From Oscarella lobularis (taxonomy: Eukaryota; Porifera; Homoscleromorpha; Homosclerophorida; Oscarellidae), in contig NC_089178.1 in assembly GCF_947507565.1 (NCBI RefSeq), forward strand, positions 2,356,001-2,420,000: a stretch of 64,000 bases of DNA, written 5' to 3'. Of the stretch, positions 11,001-23,000 are shown piece after piece. The position numbers were made by a program, and so were the translations under genes. How positions within the stretch are numbered: the first letter of the stretch is position 1; every line of letters starts with the position of its first letter. The notes beneath the pieces were generated by a model. It did not search any database. It had not been told where the DNA came from and worked only from the letters and a program-made list of their open reading frames with translations.

Positions 11001-14000
11001 TCGTGTCCGCGTAGACGTCGAGGTCGCCGGAAACGAAAAGACTGCCGCCTCTGTCAATTTTCAAACGAGGATCGCTGCCTGATCCTCCGACGACGAGAGT
11101 GTCCACCGCCGCCTTCGTTTTGCTCGTGACGACGATCTGATACGACCCGGCTGCTGTCAAGTAGGCAAGATCGTTCTTGCTGGGAACGCGAGGGGGATCC
11201 CAGTTGTATTTATAATCCCATCGACCGCCGGCGGAGTTGTTCCACAGCGCCAGGCCGCAGCCGTCACTGCCAAACGATTTGAAATCGACGTTTCCACTAT
11301 TAAATATCTGCATGCCGCCGCCGCCGTCGACGTACTGACCGCAGATGATTGCCGAGCCGAGAACGCCGATTTTGCTCAGAATTCCGTAGTTGAGAAAATG
11401 TACGGAGGATGAGAACGAGTGCGCCGACGAATACCAAATAACGTTGGAACGAATTTCCAATTGGCCTCGTTGACCAATCGTAACGTTGCTCTTCGTCGAT
11501 AAAATCAAGCCGGTGCCGTCAATTGCGAGAAGACTAATCGCATTCACGTCTTTCGTCGTAGCGTGCACGTCTAGCCCCGTCGTCGTATTCGTATAGCAGT
11601 ACGTTAGACGGCTGTCCGGCAAGCTTTGCTTCGGCACGCCAGGACCTTCGTAGAGTACATAGAAAATGTTTCCGGTCGTTGACCAAGAGCTCGATAGCTG
11701 GATGTTGTCTACGCGAAACTTCCGATAGCCGCTTTCGAGGCGAACCGTCGTCGTCTGTTCTGACATAAAGCTAACGTATCTGTTTCCTACGAATACGACT
11801 TTGTCGTCAATCCACATTCGAGCTCGTCCGTATCCCGTCAGAAAGTAAAACTTGTACGAACCCGAACGGTCGATTTTCAAGAACGTCGTCCATCGAACGG
11901 CATAGTTATAGGTGAACGAATCGGGAGAGCTCGCATTGATTGCAAGATTGTCGACGGCGAAATCGAGAGGCGCTCGGCCGTTGTACACGGGCGAGCGTGT
12001 CAAAGTCGACTCAATCCTTATGACGTTTGCAGTCGACGAAGCATTGTCAAAGTCTTTAGGTAAGTAGCCGCTGCTAGGAACACTCCCCGGACGATAATAC
12101 TCCCTGACAGAACTTATTCGAGGCGTTGTGGGAGTAGCGACGCGATATTGAAAATACTCCGCCACGACGCCTTGTCGTGGACAGGGCGACGGTACGGGAG
12201 CCTGAATGGTAACGTCAACGTTGTTGATGGTCTTGCCAAGTCCGCCCGTCATACGACCGCCTCCTTCTAACGTCAAAACGTTCTGTCCTCTCAATCCTGC
12301 CAATTGGCCTTGAGTCCACTTGAACTGATTGCCAACGACCAACGTAGTATTAACGAAATTTGTCTCGCCAGACGGGGCAAAGTTTCCACCGACAGTCACG
12401 GTGTTTCCTCTCATTGTAAGCGCGCCAGTCTGACTGACGAGTAGGTCGGTCGTCACAGCAAAGGAGCAATTAATTCCCACTTTTCCGCCGGATATCGATA
12501 GACTGCCAATGTTCAACTTTTCAACTTTTGACGAGACGTCCAGCTCGTGACGGGCCCACACTTCAATCGTTCCGCCAAAGGTCGCCTCTCGAACGCTGTC
12601 GACGAGAAGGAGCGTCGTATTCGTGTACGACGACGACGACGACGACTCGTATCCTAACTGAACTTCCGTGTCAAACGACAGTCGTACGTATTCGTCAAGA
12701 AAAAAACGCGAGTGCCTTGAACTGTAGACATAGAAATGTACTCGACCGTACGTCGTCAAACCGCCGAGCCAAACGTCGCTAAACGCATATCCAGACAAAC
12801 GAAACTGAAGAGTTTGACTCGTATCCCAAATTCGCGGCTGATACGTCTCGTTGAGAAAAATGTAGTTGATGTACTCCTTGTACAGACGTGGCGTTCGATA
12901 GCCGGGAATCGAATTGTAGCTGTTGATATAGGCTGCCGGTAGAGAGTAAAGCGTCCAGTTGCTGCCCTTCCCTCGAGGAAGCACAACATTATTCAGATAC
13001 AAAGACGAGGCAAAGGATTCGACGACCCCCCAATTAGCGAAGACGTTGTAGTAGAACTGAATTGATCTTGAATTGCGATAGTTTACATTGACGAACGTCA
13101 TACGGCCAAAATTTCTCACGTCCCATCTCCAATTGGGACTTTGATTCAACGTAATGACAACAACGGTGCCGTTGTTGATGAGACCGCGTCGAAAACCGTC
13201 GACGGGGGACGCATCGCGTTCGCTCGACGTCGTCGCGTAGAAGATATTCAAGCCGCTGAACGTCATCGTCGAATTGGCCGCGTTCACCAGTCTACAGTTG
13301 CCGCATGTCAACTGAGCCGAATTTTCGAATTCCGAATCGACAGTGAAATTCTTTTCTATTTGTATGTCGATGTCGTAGAGTTTCTTGCTGTCCGATGATC
13401 CGCGTTGCACGAGCATTAGTTGACTGACGATGGTGCCCGGACGACTGCCGGCATTTCCCGAAGATTGAGCGCCGTAGAGATTTGCTCCCGACCAAATCAG
13501 TTCGCCGACGACCAGTCGCCCGTAAACGCTGACAGTTTCTGACGTGAGTAGACACTGATTGGTCACTTCCATTTCAGCTGACGATGCGATGATCAACTGG
13601 CCGCCAGTCACTTCGAGTGATTTAACTGTTACGATTCCGTTGACAGTAATTTCGTCCAAGGACGAGCTAGCAGAAATGCGCACGTCGTCGTTAACGTTGG
13701 GAATTCTAAATAAAAAGAAGAGGTCAACGTGAGAAAGAGAAATCATCTGGAAAGAGCCGTAAACGACTGTAGCATCTACAGTCCCGTTCAAAGTTTCCTT
13801 GGGCATTGATTATCATATACAGCCTCGTTAAAAAAGTTATAGGCTCCTATCGTTGTTCAGTGAAATTGCATTGCAAGTGCGCTAAGGGTCAGGACTTTTA
13901 AAAAGTGCGTCACCACTCGCGAGGGTACTTCAACGCCGGTTTTTCGCCACCAAAAGTGCGCTATTTCGAATCGAGAACAGTGAAAATCAATCGTAAATGC

Positions 14001-17000
14001 GATTCTGACAACGTTCCAAACAACAATTGTCGCGATTAGGTCTAAAAACGCGAAACGACGTCAACGCTACGCGTGCGTTCAGGTCAAGCAACCGTAACGC
14101 ACGTTGCGCGGGTCGCTTAAAAATGCTTTAAACGAGAAGTCGAAGCGGTGAATTAGCCGCGAAGTACATTGCAAGCCTATTCTAGAGGTCAAGTGAATGG
14201 GCGCATACTCCAGGGAAGCCAAAAACGTTTGAACGGCAATGTACATTGAAAAGAACAGGAAAGAACAGTTGGCCAGTCCCGTGTAATTTTTCTGTAATTT
14301 ATTACAGGAAAGAACAGTTGGCCAGTCCCTTGTAATTTTTCTGTAATTTATTACACGAGAGAACAGTTGGCCAGTCCCTTGTAATTTCACTGTAATTTAT
14401 TACACTAGAGAACAGTTGGCCAGTCCCTTGTAATTTTTCTGTAATTTATTACAGGAAAGAACAGTTGGCCAGTCCCTTGTAATTTCACTGTAATTTATTA
14501 CAGGAGAGAACATTTGGCCAGTCCCTTGTAATTTTTCTGTAATTTATTACACGAGAGAACAGTTGGCCAGTCCCTTGTTATTTCACTGTAATTTATTACA
14601 GGAGAGAACAGTTGGCCAGTCCCTTGTAATTTTTCTGTAATTTATTACACGAGAGAACAGTTGGCCAGTCCCTTGTAATTTCACTGTAATTTATTACACT
14701 AGAGAACAGTTGGCCAGTCCCTTGTAATTTTTCTGTAATTTATTACACGAGAGAACAGTTGGCCAGTCCCTTGTAATTTCACTGTAATTTATTACACTAG
14801 AGAACAGTTGGCCAGTCCCTTGTAATTTTTCTGTAATTTATTACAGGAAAGAACAGTTGGCCAGTCCCTTGTAATTTCACTGTAATTTATTACAGGAGAG
14901 AACATTTGGCCAGTCCCTTGTAATTTTTCTGTAATTTGTTACAGGAGAGAACAGTTGGCCAGCCCCTTGTAATTTCACTGTAATTTATTACAGGAGAGAA
15001 CAGTTGGCCAGTCCCTTGTAATTTTTCTGTAATTTATTACAGGAGAGAACATTTGGCCATTCCCTTGTAATTTCACTGTAATTTATTACAGGAGAGAACA
15101 GTTGGCCAGTCCTCTGTAATTTTTCTGTATTTTATTACAGGAGAGAACAGTTGGCCTTGTAATTTCACTGTAATTTATTACAGTAGAGAACAGTTGGCCA
15201 GTCCCTTGTAATTTTTTTGTAATTTATTACAGGAGAGAACAGTTGGCCAGTCCCTTGTAATTTTTCTGTAATTTATTACAGGAGAGAACAGTTGGCCAGT
15301 CCCTTATAATTATTGTGTATGATTGAGGAAGAAAAGAATACTTGATCATCGATGATAATATTCATCATCATCACCATCAAGTACCCTTCTCTTTTTTCCT
15401 TCACGTTGCACTCTGCTTTATATTTTACTGTTACACCTGCAATTTTATGCAAGACAAACCGAGACATTTTTCCAAACTAAAACTTGTTTAACGGAGTGCT
15501 GACCTCTGGTTCCAATTGTTAGGGTCTTCCCATCGGCCGCTTGTTCCTTTCCAAGTGACAAGTATTCCTGCAAATAAGAAATAGAGAAGGCTGTACGGTA
15601 AAACATACAAGGTGCTTGCCTGGTGGAGGAGAAGCGGTCACAGGAGTCTGAGTTGTTGGAGCTAAAAGACGGCGAGAATTTACCAAAGTTACACCATGAT
15701 TAGGATTCAATTACCAAAAGACGAAGTGGCCGTTGCTAGATTGGCAGTTGCTGGCGCAGCAGTACTCGTCGTCCCTATAAGGAGAATTGGTCTGTAACCA
15801 TATAAAAGCTCAAAAAAGCATCCGTCCACCTTCAAGTATGCCGACTTCCAGTTTTCCTGACAAACTCTTCACGCAACCGGACGTAGAATCAACGTTGTAG
15901 ACAGCATTCAGGTTGGCTGTTCCAGATCCCGCTGTCTTGACTACCATCCCATTAATAGTCAACAGGGTTCGACTGCCGCCGAGAGGCTTCGGCCAGTCCG
16001 TATCAGCGGCCACATCCAACACACCCGACACTCCGACGGTCAAATTTACGACATTCTGAACGAGCAGTGCTCCGTTGCCGCTCACCTTACAGTGACTCAC
16101 ACTTGAAGAGTAGTCAGAAACCAACTGATCAACAGTTAACTTCGACTTGCACACTCGATCGTCTCTAAGGAACTTCATATTTGCAGCAGCCGCTTCATAG
16201 ATACCGTTCCCTTTGTTTCGTACGGCGTATAGTTTCGTACTGGGAACGAGCTGCTTAGGAATACCAGGACCAGCGTATTTCACTGACATATAGCCTCCTT
16301 CAGAACTCCAAGAAGAACTTTCCTGAATATAATCAATCCTCATCAATCGAAATCCAGCCTTTAGCTGAACAGCGGGAGACGTCTCCTCGGTCATGACGCG
16401 GAGATAACGACGCGAGGTGTAGTAGACGGTGCCGTCAAACGAAAGACGAACGTGTAGACCGTAGCCAGACGAAAAGAAGAACGTGTACAGACCATCTTTA
16501 TCGATTTTCAAGTACGCCCACAAACGTGCGGCGTAGTTATAGGTGAACGAATCAGCCGAGTTTCCGTCGTACGACCAGCCGTCGGATTGATACGCAATTG
16601 GCGCCCGGCCTAAACTTTTCGGTTGGCTACTAAAAGACGGCTCGAATCGTATGACGTTTCCCTTTGTCGATGCCGAGTCAAAGTCGGATGGCAGTGCATA
16701 GGACGACGAACCTTCGCCAGGAAAATAATATAGATTATTGATTTTCTTTGTCACCGACGTTGCCACTCTGTACTGAAAATATTCTGCGACAATGCCATGT
16801 CGCTCGGATGGCGGAGCTGCAAAAATTTCGACTGCAACGTCGTCGAGCGTCTTTTGTAAATTTCCCGTTATTTCGCAGCTGCTAAGAATGCGCAATTTGC
16901 TCGACTGGGATCCTCTGATAAAGCCGCGAGCCCAATTCAACCCTCCGGCCGCTGTCGCCGTAGAATTTGTCAAATACACTTGTCCGTCGAGCGTCCACTT

Positions 17001-20000
17001 AGAATTCATCGTCACACGCCTATCAACGAGATTAAGTTTTCCGCTTTGAGATAATTTGAAACTATCGTTGAAAGCCGAATTGGGGCCAGAGGAAAGGCTA
17101 AGCTGAGCGCCTTCTCGAATCAAAAACCGACCTCGACTATCAAACGAAGCTCCTTCGCTAACGCTCACGGTCCATCCTTGATCAATTCGCATATGTCCTA
17201 CGTTCGCTCGAGCTTTCGACGCAACGATTAAACGATTGTCGTCGTTGACTGACGAATACTTCTGCAAAACGATTTGGCTACTGCGATGCACGTCCAAAAG
17301 CGAGTCGACGAAGTATCGGCTGCTGCGTCGTGACGACCTAAGGCTCAGTAACCAATTTCCTCTCGAGACGTATTTGTTCAAATACATGTCTTTATCTTTA
17401 TCGTTGTGACTAATCATTACGAACGAGCATTGATAATTGAAGTCCCACGCTGTGACGTTACCGTAAATGTCGTCCAAGTAGGCCTGCCAATTGCCTTGTT
17501 GATTGGACTGCGCCGGTTGCGGGAGCGTGTCGTAGCGCTTGGGAAAACAGTACGAATCAATCGATCCATTTCCTTTTGGTAGATACGAATTGCTGTACAC
17601 GTAGAAATTGATCATGTAAATATTGAGCTGATTGTAATTCGCTAGCGACGCTGAGTACAGATAAAATCTGCCCGTATTTCGCCACTGTTTCATAACGATA
17701 GAAAAGTTGCCATAGTTTCGTACGTCCCAGTACCAGTAACCATAACTGCTTCCCGATACGCCGAGCTCCATAGCAAAGATTCCGTAGTTGATCAAACCAC
17801 ATCGAAAACCGTCTGCAGGACTAGGCGATGGCGCCTGGCTAAGTGAATGACGTACCGGTAAAGCCGAGTAAAGTCCGTAATTGTACACCGTACAATTGAA
17901 GCAGTACAGATAAGACGAAGAGCTGTAGGTTTCATCGTAGGTCAGGTTGCCTCGATTCTCCACCACAACATACCGAAAATATTTCGTAGAAAAACTTCCC
18001 TTCGATATGACGAACGACGTCAAAGCAACGAGACGACCCCGATTCGTCACCGGCACCGAAGCGCCGTCGATATACTGGCCGGCCCAAATCATCCTATTCG
18101 TCTGAACAAAACCTCTCACGGTCAATTTAGCCGAGTGAACGCCGAATCGATCCGATACAAATAACTTGGCCGACGATTCGACGATCAACTCGACGTCGCT
18201 TCTGGACGATCCGGCAGATATCGACGTCACATTGACGACAACGTAGCTAGGAATCGTCACCTGATACGACCCGGAAAGCGTGATGTGAACGACGTCGTCC
18301 GAGCGCGGAATTCTTGGAGGATTCCAGTTGGCCGCGTCGTTCCAACTGCCGCCGTTCGGATTCGCCCATATCGCCAATCCGCCCGAAACGCTTGCATCTC
18401 GAAATTCTAAGAAACCCGTCTCCGTTCGCTGACTGCTTCCGGGTTTGCCGATGTATTTGCCGTAGATTGCCGCCGTGCCTGGTAGGCCGCGTCGAACGAG
18501 CAGACCGGCGTTGACGAACGACGTTACGCCGCCGAGTTTAGCGTCCGAGTACCAGAGAACGTCGTCGAGCACGTGAAATTCGCATTTTGAACAAATGTCG
18601 ACTGTTACGGACTGTTGACCCAATATCAGACCCTCGCCAGCCAACCAGCAGTAGCCAGTTTTTGAGAGCCCCATAAATCCTGGTTTCGCATGCGACGTCC
18701 CGTTGTGATAGAATAGTTTTTCCTTTGGTATAAGACGTTTCGTTAGACCAGGCCCCGAGTAGGAGACTAGCAGCGTATTGCCTGACGTCGACCAAGAGCT
18801 TGAAGCCTGTAGGAAGTCAATTCGGAGGCGATGAAAGCCCTTTGTCAGTGCGTGCGGTCCGAATTTTTCTTCCATCAGAAATTGCAGGTATCGTCGACTG
18901 CCTCTGACGAGTAGAACGTCGTCAATCCAAAGACGATACGTCAAGCTATAACCGGTGACGAAGTAGAAAGTGTAATCTCCTGTCGTGTCAATTTGCAAAA
19001 ATGTCCACAGTCGAGCGGCGTAGTTGTACGTGTAAGACAGAGGACTATTCGTATCTGCATTGTCCATCAGGGGTCCCAAGTACAACGGTGAGCTGCCATA
19101 GTATTGGGGAAAACGAGAAACGTCCGTTTCGAAGCGTTCTACGTTAGGAAGTGTGCTGGCTTGATCGAATTCTGACGGCAGGGAATAACTGGCCGATCCT
19201 CCTCCCGGAAAATAGTAGAGGTTGCTGATTCTGTTCGTTCGATCTGTGCTGACTCGATACTGAAAATAATCTGCAACGATACCATTTTTCGTTGACGAAA
19301 ACTCAGGCGGCGGCGCGATGCGAACAGATACGCCGGAAAACGATTTGTCGGAGTCGCCCGTTACGTTCAAGCCTCCGTACGGCCAAATCGTGCCGCCGCT
19401 CTTTCCAATAACGCTGCCTTCGTACACGTTCCAACGACCGCGAACACTTATCGTTCCGCCGCCGATATTCAACGATCCCGAAAGCGAAAAATTGCTGTGA
19501 CAAATAGTCGTCGCATCGACCACGTCCACGGCTCCATTCGGTCGCACGACGAGCTGATTGTAGAAGTCAAATGTCGATCCGCTGCCGTTTCTCGTGCCAA
19601 ATATTGCATCCTCGTAAATCGTTACGTATCGATGAAACGTGGCTCGACCTCGGTTTCCAATCGTAACGTTCCAGCTCTGTTTTATGTAAGCTCTACCGAC
19701 GACCAAGTTTCCTCCTATCAATACTCTATTTCCATCTGACGGCAAACTATACTGGTCTAGAAAAAATATCCCGTTTTGGTCCATAACAAAACCGTCGGAA
19801 AAACGAAGTTCCGCATAGCGACTGTTGTCTGCGCGAAACTGCACGGAGCCGTACGATTCAAACCGTCCAAAATGATATTTCAGGCGAGATTCAGACGACG
19901 ATCCGTACACGTTTCTCACGTAAAAGTGTGTCTGTTGTCCTACGTTCCACAGAACGGTAGAATCGCGCGGATTCGTGGCATTCTGATAGACGTCGTCGAG

Positions 20001-23000
20001 ATAGCGACGCCATTCTCCAATCTTCCCTTCTCCCGCAGGACGCGGGGCGTTGTTGTATCGCGCCGGGTAACTGTACATTTGCCATACGCTGCGACGTCCA
20101 GCGAAGAGGAGCGATTGAGATTGATAGTAGAAATAGACGTTTGTGAGATAGAACTGCGTCGTGTTGTAATTGGCAAATGATCCGTAGTAATACATCGATC
20201 GGGTGTTGTAGAGATTCATTGAGACGACAATAAATTGGCCGTAGTTTCTCACGTCCCAATAGATGTACGGACAGCACGACGTATGCAGCTCCAGCACAAA
20301 GAGGCCGTAATTGACAAGACCTTGTCTAAAGCCGTCTGACATTGCTGACGGATAGTTGCCAGTGACAGCTAGTCGAATACTATTGCTACGAAACGTCGAT
20401 CCAATTTCATTGATGATGTAGCAACGATCGCAATAGAGGCGGGAGTCGCTGTTGTCGAGGCTTGCATCAATGTCGATACTCTCTCCGACGGTCACGTTAA
20501 TTTGACGAATATACTTCGACTTGTACAGGCCTTTGACGAGAGCAAATTGACTCAAAACACGAATCTCGCCACCAATCGAACTACCGCCAATCGTCTCGCC
20601 TCGAAACGTAACGTACTTCGCCGTCACTCGACCGTTTATGGTCGTCTTAGGCGAATTGATGTCAAACCGATCGGCAATATTCACTTCGGTGAAATGTCCG
20701 ACAATGAGTTCCGGTTGACTCGTCGTCGAGCCGAGAGTCAACGACAGCACGCTGATGTTGCTGTGACCGCGAATGACGACCTGGTATGTGCCGTCCGCCG
20801 TCACGTGAACGATGTCGTTCGTCCGCGGCACGCGTTTCGGCACCCAATTGTTCGCATCGTCCCAAGCGCCGCCACCCGGATTGTTCCACACGGCCAAGCC
20901 GCCGTCTTTCGACGCGTCCTTGAATTCGAGAAGACCGCGAAGCGAAACGAGCGATCCGCCGCGGGACAGGTACTGAGCAAAAAACGTCGCCACGCCGTCG
21001 TCGCCCGTCTTGACGACGCGACCGCGATTGATCACTTTCGACGTCAAACCAAACGCGGAGTGCGAGAACCAGGTGATGTCGTCGTGAACGTTCACGACGC
21101 CCGTCTTGCCGACGCTCAAATGAGCGCCGTTCTTGGCGAATATCAGCCCTGCGCCGCCGATATAGAGAACGCTCGCCGTCGGCACGAATAGAGTAGTATT
21201 GAAATTCGAATTGGCGTATTCCGTAGTTCCATTTGGGAACGTATAACGTCTGAAGAGCTTGTCGAGCGGGAGAGGTTTCGAGGCGAACGACGGGCCGGAA
21301 TAGTTGACGAGTAGCGAATTGTCGTTACTCCACGATGAACTTTGCTGAATAAAGTCGATTCGTAGGCGACAGACGCCTTTCTGAATTTTGAATGGTCCGG
21401 CGATTTCGTCGGCGTTCAAAAAGTAGCGATAGCGACGCGACGTGAACACGGTCTTACCGTTGATCCAAAGTCGAACGTGAAGTCCATAGCCAGTTGAAAA
21501 GTAAAATTTATATGACCCCGTCTCGTTGACGTCGAGAAACGACCAAAGACGAGCGGCGTAGCCGTACGTAAACGACTTGGGACTGTTCGTGTCAAAATTC
21601 TCAAAATCTGATCTCAGGGCGAGCGGCGACGAGCCATAGTACTTCGACAAGCGATCAAACGACGATAAATATTGAACAGCATTCGGTGTATATGACCCAC
21701 TATCAAATTCCAATGGAAGCGAATACCGCGAGCTTCCTTCGCCCGGAAAATAATAGAGATTACTGATACGTGACGTCAAATCGGTGTCCACTCGATATTG
21801 AAAGTATTCGGCTATGACTCCGTGATACGATTGGGGAGGCGCTGCCGCTTCGACGTTCAATTCGACGCCGTCGATTGTCTTTGTGAAATTGTCCGTCACG
21901 TTGCCGACGACGAGCACGTTGAGTTGCGATTTGCTGCCAATTAACGAGCCCTGACTGAATAGCCACTCTTTCGTCGTCGTCAGCGTCGCTCGAGTCAAGT
22001 TAACGATTCCGTTCGAGATAAACGTTCCGTCTATAGTCACGTTTCGGTTCGACACTTCGAAACGAGCCGAAGCCGTTATGACGAGAAAACCGTTGAGCCG
22101 AACGGTGGCGACGGCGGCAATATCGGATCCGATCTTCGCGAATCCGCCCTCGTTGACGGTAAGTCGTCGAGCGATCGCCACTTTGCCGTGATTCGCCAAA
22201 TCGAGCGTCCAACCGGATCCCACGGAAACGACGTCGGCGCGAAATTGAGCTGCACCGCCAACCGAAAGAACGTTCCCATCGGCGGCACTCGAGTACTGAT
22301 CGAGTCTCAGTTCGCCGTGTTCGCCCAGGTTCATGTCGCCGCTGAAGCGAAGCGTCGCTCCGCGGCTACCGCTCACTTGCATTACGACCCGTCCAAACGT
22401 CGTAAAGTTGTGAAACGTCAGAGTCGCGTCAAATAGATTTTGAATTCGAATACGATTGGTATAGCCAGTGTCCCAATATCCTAAGCTTACATTCTGATAG
22501 ACGTCAGCGATGTATTCCTTCCAAGTGCCAAGCGTGCTTTGTCCGCGCGGACTCGACAAAGTGGACGGACGATAAGGATAGGAATAGACTTCCCAAGTGC
22601 CATTGTCCGATCTTTCCACCGAATTAGAGTAATAGAAACTCGGCGAGACGCCGTACAGTTGAATTGATCCGTCATTCGCCCATCGACCATAACAGTAAAA
22701 GGAATATGAACTCCGAAACGACTTTCCGACAATTTTAATTTGTCCCCCGTAATTTCCGACGTCCCAATAGACGTACACATTGGAGAGAAGTTCAAAGACG
22801 AGAAGACCTCGATTGACGATACCGGCCGAAAAACCGTTAACATCTGCCGCCGGTTGATTGCCATTCAGCTGCAGTCGAGCCCGATTCAACGTCATCGTCG
22901 ACGACGCCTCGTTGACGATTCGACATGCAAGACAGAAAATGTAGCGACTGGAACTGTCCATGGACGGGTCAACGGTGAAATTTTGACGATTCGTCCATAT

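Noticed and set aside
13705-13806. A Met at 13806 as the start of a separate PA14 gene
   Set aside because: The segment upstream of 13705 is intron. A proper acceptor at 13706 joins in phase to the exon at 15567-15504, which supplies the missing N-W motif, so the frame is part of the larger gene.
14262-15312. CRISPR-like regular repeat array
   Set aside because: Units are contiguous and repeat throughout, with no unique spacers; it is a eukaryotic minisatellite.
15276-15467. Short minus-strand frame beside the minisatellite
   Set aside because: It lies in the receptor intron, is partly made of repeat sequence, and has no domain.
20502-21191. 229-codon plus-strand frame opposite the receptor
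   Set aside because: Antisense of the PA14 receptor exon, rich in Arg and Val, with no domain.
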